Shown: one piece after another, positions 1 to 7,615 of the stretch
How the letters are laid out: every line of letters begins with the position of its first letter
Position numbering within the stretch: the stretch's first letter is position 1
IMG/VR virus record: IMGVR_UViG_3300037882_001749
Coordinates: 1-44,784 of that record
Strand: one strand, 5' to 3'
DNA length: 44,784 nt
Origin: a virus
Notes under the pieces: generated by a model
What the model saw: only the letters and a program-made list of their open reading frames with translations
What the model was told of the DNA's origin: nothing
The model's database searches: none
Program-made: the position numbers and the translations under genes

Positions 1-1
1 C

Positions 2-319
2 TATGCCGTCATGGGCAATCCGATCTCGCATAGCAAATCACCGCAGATTCATGCCTTGTTTGCGCAGCAAACCCGGCAGCACATGGTCTATACCGCATTG
101 CTTGTTGAACTGGATCAATTCGAGCACGAATATCTTCCGAAAACACTCATCGCGCCGTTCTCGGAATACCCGGCGCTTGCCTACACGCACAAATTCGACG
201 GGCTCTGCATGAACCGGCTAACGGCGGAATGCTGGAAGCGCGGAATCTTCGTGTGGGTCTGCGACAACGGCCACGCGGAATACATGAACGAAAACACCGA
301 GCCGGTCTCTTTGTCCTAA
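2..319 (+). CDS. Partial ORF: AroE-like N-terminal scrap joined to an unknown C-terminus
   Basis: The reading frame enters from the left edge. The first ~38 residues ([17 protein letters not shown]..., then an FAQQT stretch) look like the N-terminus of shikimate dehydrogenase, where the SHSKSP motif binds shikimate. From about residue 42 the match stops: the expected NVTVPFK motif of AroE is absent and an unrelated sequence follows ([21 protein letters not shown]...[19 protein letters not shown]). The stop codon TAA lies inside the TCCTAAC box that opens the attC-like site at 314-425, as is common for cassette genes. I read the downstream part as the end of a cassette/phage gene of unknown function, and the AroE part as either a chance or an assembly chimera near position 115-125. 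The whole is not a functional AroE: it is too short and lacks the NADP-binding domain. Confidence 0.45.
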   Translation, partial: YAVMGNPISHSKSPQIHALFAQQTRQHMVYTALLVELDQFEHEYLPKTLIAPFSEYPALAYTHKFDGLCMNRLTAECWKRGIFVWVCDNGHAEYMNENTEPVSLS

Positions 320-425
320 CAAATAAGATGACACACGACCCCGCAGAAAACTCAGTGGCTATGCTCGACGAAAACGCGCCGAAAAAGGACGCGCCGGGGT
401 CGTTGTGTCTGGCGCCTGGTTGGGC
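314..425 (+). repeat. attC-like cassette site A
   Basis: Imperfect inverted repeat of about 112 bp. The left arm opens with TCCTAAC (314-320) and runs into ACACACGACCCC; the right arm GGGGTCGTTGTGTCTG ends with GTTGGGC (419-425), which fits the integron R' consensus GTTRRRY. The reverse complement of the right arm aligns with the left arm, with extra bases in the right arm. It lies between the stop of the preceding ORF and the conserved part of the methyltransferase gene. Confidence 0.6.
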
Positions 426-1095
426 GTCTGGGTGTGGCCGCGTGATCCTCTATCGCGCCGACTGCCGTGACGTGCTGCCAACGCTTGCGCGTGCCGACGC
501 GATCATCACCGATCCGCCCTACGGCATCAGCTTCGCCGCGCAGCCCACGAAATGGCAGCGCCTCGCGGGCAAGCAGGCCGAAGCATGGGACGACGTGACG
601 GTGCCAGACGTCGTGCTCGCGCTGCCCGCGCTGGCCCCGCTCTGCGTGGTGTGGGGCGGCAACTACTACCCGCTCGCCTGCACGCGAGGCTGGCTCATGT
701 GGCGCAAGCCAGACGCGCCGCCGTCGATGGCGCACGGAGAGCTGGCATGGACGAACCTCGACCAAAACCTGCGCGTGATCGACTGGAGCATCAGCGCCAC
801 CAACGCCGAGCGCGTGGGACACCCGACGCAAAAGCCGGTCCGCGTGATGAGCTGGACCATGGAGCAGGTGCGCGTGCCTGATGGCGGAACGGTGCTCGAT
901 CCGTTCATGGGCTCGGGATCGACGGCAATCGCGTGCATCCGCAGCGGGCGCAAATTCGTGGGGATCGAGAAAGACCCGGCGCACTACCAAACGGCGTTGG
1001 AACGCATCCAGCGCGAACTCTCACAAGGCGACCTCTTTCTGGATTCGCCCAACCATGTGATAGCACAATCTCATGAGAATCCACGGAAACCTTGA
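328..1095 (+). CDS. DNA (adenine-N6 or cytosine-N4) methyltransferase, beta-type
   Basis: Predicted 255-residue SAM-dependent DNA methyltransferase. The catalytic motif DPPYG is at residues 62-66, HPTQKP follows a short middle region, and the SAM-binding motif DPFMGSGST is near the C-terminus, followed by FVGIEKDP. The catalytic-before-SAM order is that of beta-class enzymes such as the D-N6/N4 type. It could protect phage DNA from restriction or be an orphan modifier; the target sequence cannot be read. The ATG at 328 lies inside the attC-like site, so residues 1-~37 (including PGSLCLAPGWASG) are site-encoded. The conserved domain begins at GRVILYRADC, so an in-frame GTG near 442 downstream of the site is an alternative start. 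GC content is clearly higher than in the phage core that follows, consistent with a mobile cassette. Confidence 0.85.
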   Translation: MTHDPAENSVAMLDENAPKKDAPGSLCLAPGWASGCGRVILYRADCRDVLPTLARADAIITDPPYGISFAAQPTKWQRLAGKQAEAWDDVTVPDVVLALPALAPLCVVWGGNYYPLACTRGWLMWRKPDAPPSMAHGELAWTNLDQNLRVIDWSISATNAERVGHPTQKPVRVMSWTMEQVRVPDGGTVLDPFMGSGSTAIACIRSGRKFVGIEKDPAHYQTALERIQRELSQGDLFLDSPNHVIAQSHENPRKP

Positions 1096-1390
1096 GCGCG
1101 CGAAATCCAACCTCGCCGCTGGCCGCGAACGCTCACGCCTCGCAGCCGTTGATTATCGCGGTGCGCTTATCCGTCCGCCGGAACGCGGCACTCTTCTCAA
1201 AACCATCCGCGTTACCGACCACATCAAGGGCGTATCCTATAAGATCACGCTCCACCAAGGCGACCGCCTCAATAACATTGAGCCGCGCCTTCACGGACAG
1301 CCCTTCCTTCGGTCGATCACCTGCGGCTTCGATGAACTATTCCGGGCGCTGCGCAAACGATGGTCGCTGCGGTGGCTAATCATAAACTAA
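1073..1390 (+). CDS. Hypothetical basic protein, 105 aa
   Basis: Overlaps the end of the methyltransferase gene by 23 bp in another frame. The 105-residue product is basic and Arg-rich (RAKSNLAAGRERSRLAAVDYRG, KTIRVTDHIKG) and ends with FDELFRALRKRWSLRWLIIN. I do not recognise a family. Composition still resembles the GC-rich methyltransferase gene, and the switch to AT-richer phage-core composition occurs just after its stop. It may be the last gene of the left cassette block, although I found no clear attC-like site between it and the exonuclease gene. Gene status is fairly likely because no other frame explains this interval. Confidence 0.55.
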   Translation: MRIHGNLERAKSNLAAGRERSRLAAVDYRGALIRPPERGTLLKTIRVTDHIKGVSYKITLHQGDRLNNIEPRLHGQPFLRSITCGFDELFRALRKRWSLRWLIIN

Positions 1391-1398
1391 AACCAAAC

Positions 1399-2058
1399 AT
1401 GAAAGGTATTTGCTATTTTGACATAGAAACAGGGCCTTTAAGCACGGCAGTTTTGCAACGAAGGCTTGCTGCAATAAGGGCTCCGGCAAACTACAAAGAC
1501 CCTCTCAAGATAGCCGAGTACATCCGTGAAGAGCATGAAGCCATGCTCGATAAAGCCGCTTTGTCTCCACTTACAGGCCGGGTTTTAGCTCTGGCGCTTT
1601 TGAAGCCTGCAATGCAAGCGGGGGATAGCTTAGAAATCGTTTCGTGTGAGGACGAAAGCTGCATATTGTCGCGGTTTTGGGAGCTGTGTGAATTGGCAGC
1701 CAATAACTCTAAGTTTCGGCTATGCGGTTTTAACATCCATGAATTCGACATCCCTTTTCTTGTTAAAAGGTCTTGGGCTCTTGGAGTTAGAGTCCCTCAT
1801 CAATTAACTGGTGATGGCTGGTCTCGCTACCATTTTACATGGTGGCTTATCGACTTGCGTAAAATATGGGGGATTTCTGATTATCGACCAGAAGGATCAC
1901 TTAACGATATTTGCATTCACCTTGGGATAGGCGAAAAGAAGGGTAGTGGTAAGGACTTTGCAAAGCTGTGGGCATCCGACCGTAAAGCTGCTATCGCCTA
2001 CTGCACCGACGAAATCTACAAGATTGAGCAAGTTGCACAGCGTTTAGGAGTATCATGA
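1399..2058 (+). CDS. DEDD-family 3'-5' exonuclease (RNase H-like)
   Basis: A 219-residue protein with the three exonuclease motifs of the DnaQ/PolB-exo fold: YFDIETG (Asp8, Glu10), CGFNIHEFDIPFL (Asn112, Asp117) and YCTDEI (Tyr201, Asp204). These acidic residues would hold two metal ions. There is no polymerase domain, so it is a stand-alone nuclease, perhaps acting in replication or recombination. The ATG at 1399 is preferred over upstream alternatives because the first motif starts six residues in, as usual. Its last four bases overlap the helicase start (ATGA), implying translational coupling. Composition is AT-richer than the genes to its left, marking the start of the phage core. Confidence 0.82.
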   Translation: MKGICYFDIETGPLSTAVLQRRLAAIRAPANYKDPLKIAEYIREEHEAMLDKAALSPLTGRVLALALLKPAMQAGDSLEIVSCEDESCILSRFWELCELAANNSKFRLCGFNIHEFDIPFLVKRSWALGVRVPHQLTGDGWSRYHFTWWLIDLRKIWGISDYRPEGSLNDICIHLGIGEKKGSGKDFAKLWASDRKAAIAYCTDEIYKIEQVAQRLGVS

Positions 2059-3461
2059 CAATGGCTAAAAACAAAACGGACCTTCCTAATTCGTCAGAAT
2101 TTGAAAAGTTGTTTTTATCAACCGTTGTTTTTGAAGGCGCTCCCTGCCTTTCTAACTGCATCACGCTAGGCGTTACGCCAAAAACCTTTTTCAACCCTGC
2201 TAACCGGATTCTTTGGGGGGTCTTAAATGCCCTTATGTCGGAAGGCTTAGAGGCCTTTGACGCCAACTTGATAATGGCTAGGATGCAGAAGGATGGGGTA
2301 TTTGACACATTTGGTGGATTAGAGCCACTGCTAGAAGTTACAAAACACACATGCTCCTCTCACGGCGCTTCTTATTTAGCGAAAGAGCTTCTTTCAGTTC
2401 AAATGCGAAGGGAGACAGTTATCGAATGCAGGGAGCTAATTGCAAAATGCCAAGAAGATAGCGACGAAGATGTTTCGACCGGAATAGGTAGATCACTGGA
2501 ACGGTTGTCTAGCATTGTAACCTCTAACAGCACGGAAAAAGAGCCTAGCTGGGAAGAGCTTGTTGAAGAAGCTCATAAGATTCAGGTGGCTTACTGCGCT
2601 GATGGAGGCAGGCCAAAGGAATCGATCATCAACTTTCCATTCCCTGAGATGGATGACGCATTTGAGCCAATGCAAAGAGGTCAGCTTGTTATCATTGGGG
2701 CTACGCCTTCTAGCGGTAAATCATCGCTTTTAAGGCAAGTAGCAGCACAGGCTGCTTACGACGGTAAGCGGATTTACTTTGTAACTCTTGAGGTTAATCC
2801 AGTACAGGTCGTTTTACAGTTAGCTGCTACCGCATCCAGAGTAAGCGTTAGGGCGCTTGGTAAGTGCGGTAAGGATCAAGTCGATTCATTCACCCAATCT
2901 CTTAAGGGGCTAAAGAAACTTGGGATTACAATTTCTAAGAAGGACAGAACGATTGCTCAGATAGTCAGTAAAGCCAAAGCCCTTCACGCAACTAAGCCAT
3001 TAGACCTTATCTGCATCGACTACGGAGGTTTGATTGAGGACATTGCCAATTCCTCAAAGGAGGAAAAGGTGGCCTCAATAGGTAGAGTTCTTAAAGCATT
3101 GAAGCGGATAGCCGTGGAGTTGAACTGCGTTGTCGTTGTACCTTGGCAGTTAAACCGTAATTCTAGCCACGAGAACCGGGAGCCAAGACTATACGATTTG
3201 CGCGATTCTGGTGATGCGGAACAGGATTCAGACAAGGTAATCTTCATTCACCGCCCTGCCGAGAATCCACTCACAAAACAGCCGCAGGACAACACCTCAC
3301 CTAAGAACGTAACCCCGCTATTTTACTGCGATCTTATTCAAGCCAAAGGAAGAGATGACGGTGCAGGACGGGTAGGAATAAACTTCGTTCGTGCCATAGC
3401 CTCATTTGAGCCTATTACTGCACCCCCTACTCAAAAGCAGGCATGGCAAGGAAGGTTTTAA
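2055..3461 (+). CDS. dnaB-like: Replicative DNA helicase, DnaB-like
   Basis: A 468-residue SF4 helicase. An N-terminal DnaB-type helical domain (about residues 10-110) is followed by a RecA-like core. Walker A is GATPSSGKSS (residues 215-224), the Walker B region is LICIDYGG, and the sensor-like stretch VVVPWQLNR is followed by RLYDLRDSGDAEQDSD, typical of DnaB. It would unwind the phage replication fork as a hexamer, probably recruiting host polymerase and primase since none is visible here. The start overlaps the exonuclease stop; the ATG at 2061 (MAKNK) is an alternative. Its 3' end overlaps the convergent lipoprotein-like gene by four bases, leaving no room for a terminator between them. 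Confidence 0.92.
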   Translation: MTMAKNKTDLPNSSEFEKLFLSTVVFEGAPCLSNCITLGVTPKTFFNPANRILWGVLNALMSEGLEAFDANLIMARMQKDGVFDTFGGLEPLLEVTKHTCSSHGASYLAKELLSVQMRRETVIECRELIAKCQEDSDEDVSTGIGRSLERLSSIVTSNSTEKEPSWEELVEEAHKIQVAYCADGGRPKESIINFPFPEMDDAFEPMQRGQLVIIGATPSSGKSSLLRQVAAQAAYDGKRIYFVTLEVNPVQVVLQLAATASRVSVRALGKCGKDQVDSFTQSLKGLKKLGITISKKDRTIAQIVSKAKALHATKPLDLICIDYGGLIEDIANSSKEEKVASIGRVLKALKRIAVELNCVVVVPWQLNRNSSHENREPRLYDLRDSGDAEQDSDKVIFIHRPAENPLTKQPQDNTSPKNVTPLFYCDLIQAKGRDDGAGRVGINFVRAIASFEPITAPPTQKQAWQGRF

Positions 3462-4135
3462 TCTTCCTTCTTCACTTTTTGAAATGCATCAGGGATAAAG
3501 TCTCCATTCTTATCCCACTCTGCACGCTTGTACCCCAGCACAAGCAAACAGACAAGTAGCACAGGAATAATGGAAATCCACCAAGGTATTTCTGAGAATT
3601 TCCATGCTAGGAACAGAATTGGTGATGCCGCAAACAGGCCCATAGGCAACGATGGCCATGCAGGAACTAATGCTTTCACCACAATTCCTGCTAACAAGCA
3701 CCCGATAGATGCAAAAAGCAGTATCCTTCGGTCTGCATTGGCTAGCTTTTGAAGCTCAACGGTCTGGTCTGGTTTTCGGGAAGGTGAAACAGTAGCTTCT
3801 TTAACTGTTGTCTGAGTTGATAGGAGGCTGTCCTTTGGCCAATAGATCGAATTTAAGGCACTTTGACTTGCCGTAGTAAGGTCAGGCATAGGGAAAGCAG
3901 TTATCGTGGTTCCTGCGGGTATTGGTAGCGTAGTGCTTGTTACCGTCTCTTTGATGCTTGAAGGGCTTTCTGCATCTTTAGGAGCAACGACTTGATCCGC
4001 TCCCATACGAATCTTCCCTTTTGCCGGAAAGGAACACCCTGTCGTAAGGCATAACGCAATGAGCGAAGCTAGAACGACAAGCATAGTTACAAGAAAACCT
4101 GATCTAAAAGAAATGACTTGCATGAAGGAACTCAT
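3458..4135 (-). CDS. Lipoprotein-like membrane protein
   Basis: A 225-residue protein with a hydrophobic N-terminal signal (MLVVLASLIALCLTTGCS); Cys34 sits in an imperfect lipobox (LTTGC, with Thr at -3). A low-complexity Ser/Thr/Pro-rich middle follows. About residues 135-200 contain three closely spaced hydrophobic segments (ILLFASIGCLLAGIVV; LPMGLFAASPILFLAW; WWISIIPVLLVCLLVLG), then a charged tail ending KVKKED. It is the last gene of the leftward late region, a position where phages often keep lysis genes, so a holin- or spanin-related role is possible but unproven. It is convergent with the helicase gene, overlapping it by four bases. Confidence 0.7.
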   Translation of the reverse strand: MSSFMQVISFRSGFLVTMLVVLASLIALCLTTGCSFPAKGKIRMGADQVVAPKDAESPSSIKETVTSTTLPIPAGTTITAFPMPDLTTASQSALNSIYWPKDSLLSTQTTVKEATVSPSRKPDQTVELQKLANADRRILLFASIGCLLAGIVVKALVPAWPSLPMGLFAASPILFLAWKFSEIPWWISIIPVLLVCLLVLGYKRAEWDKNGDFIPDAFQKVKKED

Positions 4136-4162
4136 GGAGTATTTTGTTAGAAAGCTAAAGCA

Positions 4163-4176
4163 GTTTTGCGCAAAAC
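4163..4176. promoter_or_regulatory. Perfect 14-bp palindrome upstream of the lipoprotein-like gene
   Basis: GTTTTGCGCAAAAC is a perfect dyad in the 108-bp gap between the 142-aa gene and the lipoprotein-like gene (start 4135). The position suits an operator or a small transcript hairpin. No terminator T-run follows it on either strand. Confidence 0.35.
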
Positions 4177-4243
4177 CCCCTTGGGCGTTCTAGCTCAACC
4201 CGCGTATCGGTGGTCAATGGCCCGAATACCCAATGGGAAATGC

Positions 4244-4672
4244 TTAGTTGCGGAAGGTGATCGTGAAAGACTTTGGCTTGTTTGCAGTTTTGTTCAGATA
4301 TGCCTCCACAAGCGCAACCACTTCTTCGTCTTCAATGGCAATACGCCGCGCCTTTTTCGGGTCTCTAATAACCGTAAGTTCGCCATAAGCATAACTGTCC
4401 AAAGTCCCCGTCGCCTCAATCTCAACAACCCGAGAGTCTGAAAGAAGCCTTAACGCTCCAGTTCCGTCGCATCTTAAGACACACCGGCCCTCAAGCTTTA
4501 CGATTCTCTTGGATGGTTTTGCCCGTGGATTACTGCCCCCACCGCCTCCTCCCGGAATTGGCGGGATAGGCGGAACAAGTACTAACGGGCCATAGTAATT
4601 AACCTCCCTTGAAGGGGGTTGGTAGTTCAGCGGGAAATGCTGCGAGAACCAGTATGTTGTACGGTAAACCAT
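4244..4672 (-). CDS. Hypothetical protein with Pro/Gly-rich linker, 142 aa
   Basis: The N-terminal ~35 residues are aromatic-rich (TYWFSQHFPLNY). A flexible linker of prolines and glycines (VPPIPPIPGGGGGGS, about residues 34-48) separates them from a predicted beta-rich domain (KRIVKLEGRCVLRCDGTGALRLL...VVEIEATGTLDSYAYGELTVI). The form suggests a virion or tail-decoration protein with an anchor and a head, but I do not recognise a family. It lies downstream of the fibre cluster in the late operon, 13 bp after the preceding gene. Confidence 0.65.
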   Translation of the reverse strand: MVYRTTYWFSQHFPLNYQPPSREVNYYGPLVLVPPIPPIPGGGGGGSNPRAKPSKRIVKLEGRCVLRCDGTGALRLLSDSRVVEIEATGTLDSYAYGELTVIRDPKKARRIAIEDEEVVALVEAYLNKTANKPKSFTITFRN

Positions 4673-4685
4673 TTCCGTTCATAAT

Positions 4686-5030
4686 TTACTGGCTGGGATC
4701 AAGGCTCACTACTGTACGTTCACCGTTCGCATTTACGTCAGCAAGCACCCTTGTCTTGTCGTCCAATGTATTTCTAAAAGAAATCGTAGATGCCGCCAGA
4801 CTTCCAGATACCAATGTCTTTCCTGCGGAAACTGCCAACATCAGTCGAATCGCATCTCCAAGGGTTAGCGTTCCTTCAACCAACTCATCCAATACATTAC
4901 CGGTGGTAACGGGACAGTTGATGTTGGCCCCGCAAGCACCTTCGATCAGGACAACAACGCCTACCAGGGGCGCTCCTGCTTCGGAGCTTGCTAGCACCGT
5001 TGAGCCTAGAACATTGCTGCCACCAATCAT
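4686..5030 (-). CDS. Phage tail-region protein of unknown function, 114 aa
   Basis: Starts at an ATG that overlaps the stop of the preceding gene (ATGA, 5027-5030), which decides the start over an upstream alternative at 5078. The second half (ELVEGTLTLGDAIRLMLAVSAGK, then TISFRNTLDDKTRVLADVNANGERTVVSLD) matches a pattern I know from many phage tail-region proteins: a helix with an (A/R)LMLA...AGK motif followed by a strand pair ending in D-x-x-G-x-R. Function is unknown; it is usually encoded close to tail-tip genes, as here next to the fibre. Confidence 0.7.
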   Translation of the reverse strand: MIGGSNVLGSTVLASSEAGAPLVGVVVLIEGACGANINCPVTTGNVLDELVEGTLTLGDAIRLMLAVSAGKTLVSGSLAASTISFRNTLDDKTRVLADVNANGERTVVSLDPSQ

Positions 5031-5311
5031 GGGAAGAGATCGAGTAACCGCATAATATGCGGACCTCGTGAGGCCCACCCACAGGCGTCAATGCACGCTT
5101 TAGCAGTCTGGTAGTCCTGATCTTCAAAAAGAATGTCTTCTTCGCCATTTATGCCTTTTAAGGCGTCGTCAACGCGGGAGCGCGATTTTATTACCCCGCG
5201 AGTAAACCCTCCTTGTGGCATTTGATCTAATGCGGCAACGATTAGGTCTTTTACGTAAACTGATTTCCCGTTTTCAATTTCTACCAGTAGCTCGTTTTTC
5301 ACTGTTTTCAT
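5027..5311 (-). CDS. Hypothetical small phage protein, 94 aa
   Basis: A 94-residue acidic/mixed protein (MKTVKNELLVEIENGKSVYV...DDALKGINGEEDILFEDQDYQTAKACI...). A good ribosome binding site (AAAGGA) precedes the ATG by about six bases. The stop overlaps the next gene's ATG, so the two are probably translated together. No known domain recognised. The position directly after the tail fibre suggests a small virion or fibre-assembly role, which is inference only. Confidence 0.7.
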   Translation of the reverse strand: MKTVKNELLVEIENGKSVYVKDLIVAALDQMPQGGFTRGVIKSRSRVDDALKGINGEEDILFEDQDYQTAKACIDACGWASRGPHIMRLLDLFP

Positions 5312-5336
5312 AAAATTCCTTTGGTCTTCGAAAAAG

Positions 5337-7265
5337 TTATGCCAGTGTAATACTGGCTGATCTTACCGTACCATCAGTCCCTTTTACCTTAAAGGTAAGT
5401 GAAGTATTTGAGGTAAGTTGAAACATTAAATCGCTATTGTTTGCGGGCGTTACCGATGACGTAAGCCCGATGTATGTCCCTGATGCTAAAGCTGCGGTCC
5501 ACCGGTTGGAAGCGACTCCGAGTGCTGAGGCATTGACCAGTGGTACAAATCCGAGAGAATTTGCCCCCATTATGACATAAGCAGAAGGGCCTGAATCAAA
5601 AATCATGCCACCGTCGTTGGTAGAAAGCAGGCCGTTTGTGCCGTCGTGCGAAAACCCATAATATTTGGTTAGGTCAGAAGCGTACGCGCGAACATTTGTA
5701 CCCCACCCAGCGATTTCCTCTCGGCTCAGAACTCCAAATTTACGGGCTCCGCCCAGAAGCTCGTAGCAATAAAAGCCAACATTGACTCCTTCGTTGAGTG
5801 CTGTCGTGCCGTTGGTCGTTATATTGCCACGCGAGACAGAAAATGCCGCCATCGTGCCTGAGAATGTTGAACCTGTAAACAGAGCATCACCCACGACGGC
5901 AGTGTATGCCGAACACGCGGTGCCAAACCCCTGAACTTTACCCTCTACGCCGATGAGCGGTGTCTTTGATCCTGCCACGTCTTGCGCATTACCGAGCAAA
6001 GCCGCTCCGTGTCGTCCTGCGTCAGGAGTTGCGGTGCCGTTGTTAGTCAGGTCGATCCGGATACCAAAAGGATAATCTGCGGCAAGCGCGGAGCCGGTGA
6101 TCGTGAAGGCGAAGGCGTTTGAAATTCCTGCTCCAAATCCTGTTTTTGAAAAAGCCCCTCCCCCCGTTACAATAGGTGCCGTAATAGTTGGCGATTCTGA
6201 AAACACTAAAGACCCCGATCCTGTTTCATCAGTAACCGCCGTGGCAAGATTGGCAGAAGAAGGCGTTGCCAAAAATGCAGCCACTCCAGTTCCCAGCCCA
6301 GCAATGCCGCTGCTAACAGGTAGTCCTGTGGCATTGGTCAGCGTTCCGCTAGAAGGCGTTCCCAACGCGCCCCCATTTACAACCGGAGCACCCGCGCTTC
6401 CTACGTTGACCGCAAGGGCAGTTGCAACTCCTGTTCCCAATCCTGTAATACCAGTGCTTACAGGAAGGCCCGTAGCGTTCGTTAAAACTAGTGCTGTTGG
6501 CGTGCCTAGTGCTGGCGTAACAAGGGTTGGAGATGTGGCTTTAACGTAGCTTCCTGAGCCGGTAACGGCAACTCCTTGAATCGTTGTGGCATCTGTCCAT
6601 TCAGCTGCTTGCCCTGCGGTTGGAGTCCCTGAATTATTGACGTTTCCGCCTCCGGCTGGAGCCGCCCAAGCACCATCTGCCCTTAAGAAGTTAGTTGTGC
6701 CACCGCCAAGTTTTGGAAGAAGGCCATGGCGACTGGTTGTGGCGTTAAGCGTGGTCGTGTCCGAAGGGACACCTAAAGTATCCAATGGGATTTCATCACT
6801 GCCTCCATCTTCATGAGTTGACGCGTGAGCTGGAACATCCGCTGCCACAAGTGCCCTAAACGAAGGTGCAGCCGATCCGCCGCTTCCCGGACCAGCGTAA
6901 ACTTGGTTTGGGGATTGATTGGCAAATATTGCTGCAATGGCCGCCATTGTCAGATCGGTAACACCGCCAAGGATCGAATAGGTTTTGCCTGACGTGTTTA
7001 GGTTTACCGCAGTAGTCCCTTCCTGCCCTCTGGTAATTGTGAAGGTGTCCGTTGAGATGTTTGTCACCCTGACAATCTCAGCCTGCCCTGCCCAAAAAGC
7101 TTCATAGGCTGAGGTGTAATCGGTCGACTGCCAGATGGTGGCATTAAACGAAGGCGTGGCAAATCGAGCACCTTGTCCTGATTGCACAGTTAAAGACGTA
7201 GCACTGCTGTTAATGCCTGCCGTCAATGTTGAAACTGCAAAGTTTTTGAAATCGTCGAGGGCCAT
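5337..7265 (-). CDS. Tail fibre / receptor-binding protein
   Basis: A 642-residue Gly/Ala/Thr/Ser-rich protein. The N-terminus (MALDDFKNFAVSTLTAGI...ATSLTVQSGQGARF...AEIVRVTNIS...TFTITRGQEGTTA) is a common phage fibre N-terminal module. The middle has low-complexity beta repeats; two copies of a unit containing TNATGLPVS and GLGTGVA lie around residues 258-330. The C-terminal ~250 residues look globular and end ...KVKGTDGTVRSASITLA, suitable for host recognition. Its ATG overlaps the stop of the upstream gene by one base (TAATG), indicating coupling. The fibre is the likely contact with the host surface glycan. Confidence 0.8.
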   Translation of the reverse strand: MALDDFKNFAVSTLTAGINSSATSLTVQSGQGARFATPSFNATIWQSTDYTSAYEAFWAGQAEIVRVTNISTDTFTITRGQEGTTAVNLNTSGKTYSILGGVTDLTMAAIAAIFANQSPNQVYAGPGSGGSAAPSFRALVAADVPAHASTHEDGGSDEIPLDTLGVPSDTTTLNATTSRHGLLPKLGGGTTNFLRADGAWAAPAGGGNVNNSGTPTAGQAAEWTDATTIQGVAVTGSGSYVKATSPTLVTPALGTPTALVLTNATGLPVSTGITGLGTGVATALAVNVGSAGAPVVNGGALGTPSSGTLTNATGLPVSSGIAGLGTGVAAFLATPSSANLATAVTDETGSGSLVFSESPTITAPIVTGGGAFSKTGFGAGISNAFAFTITGSALAADYPFGIRIDLTNNGTATPDAGRHGAALLGNAQDVAGSKTPLIGVEGKVQGFGTACSAYTAVVGDALFTGSTFSGTMAAFSVSRGNITTNGTTALNEGVNVGFYCYELLGGARKFGVLSREEIAGWGTNVRAYASDLTKYYGFSHDGTNGLLSTNDGGMIFDSGPSAYVIMGANSLGFVPLVNASALGVASNRWTAALASGTYIGLTSSVTPANNSDLMFQLTSNTSLTFKVKGTDGTVRSASITLA

Positions 7266-7612
7266 TAGTAGAGGGTAAATCTAAGTTTCCCGGCTTCAAA
7301 CCGGACGGTGTCGTTTACGTTTACAGTTTTAGGTTCTATCAAAGCGCATCCCCAAAGAAAGTTTCCTCCGCTGGAAGCATCCCATGTTCCGTAATACTGA
7401 ACGACACACGCGGGCATGTTCGAAAAATTTATGTCGGCAATGTTCTGTTTATTGCCAGACGACGCGGGTCCAAGGTTTTCAGCCTGCCTTCCATATCCGT
7501 TACCAGAAACTTCGTTGGCGCCGTTTAACCCTGGATCATCTGTATGCAGAGAAATCCAGCACCCATCGAGGGTGTCTAGCATGGTGTTTCGTTGTAGTGC
7601 GCTACAGCCCAT
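7265..7612 (-). CDS. Tail fibre-associated protein, 115 aa
   Basis: Contains the pattern ISLHTDDPGLNGANEVSGNGYGRQ, which I recognise from a widespread phage tail-fibre/tip-associated family (usually SLHTADPG...GANEV). The rest is predicted beta-sandwich (VVQYYGTWDASSGGNFLWGCAL). The ribosome binding site GAGGAA lies just upstream, inside the end of the preceding 1829-codon gene. Alternative start at Met11 (MLDTLDG) is possible because family members often begin close to the SLHT motif. It is translationally coupled to the fibre gene. Confidence 0.72.
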   Translation of the reverse strand: MGCSALQRNTMLDTLDGCWISLHTDDPGLNGANEVSGNGYGRQAENLGPASSGNKQNIADINFSNMPACVVQYYGTWDASSGGNFLWGCALIEPKTVNVNDTVRFEAGKLRFTLY

Positions 7613-7615
7613 TGG

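Noticed and set aside
352-990. Minus-strand frame of 212 codons opposite the methyltransferase gene
   Set aside because: Arg/His-rich shadow of a GC-rich gene; the other strand has all methyltransferase motifs.
5031-5078. Longer start (5078) for the 114-aa tail-region gene
   Set aside because: It would overlap the preceding gene by 52 bp, while the ATGA overlap at 5030 fits the style of the operon.
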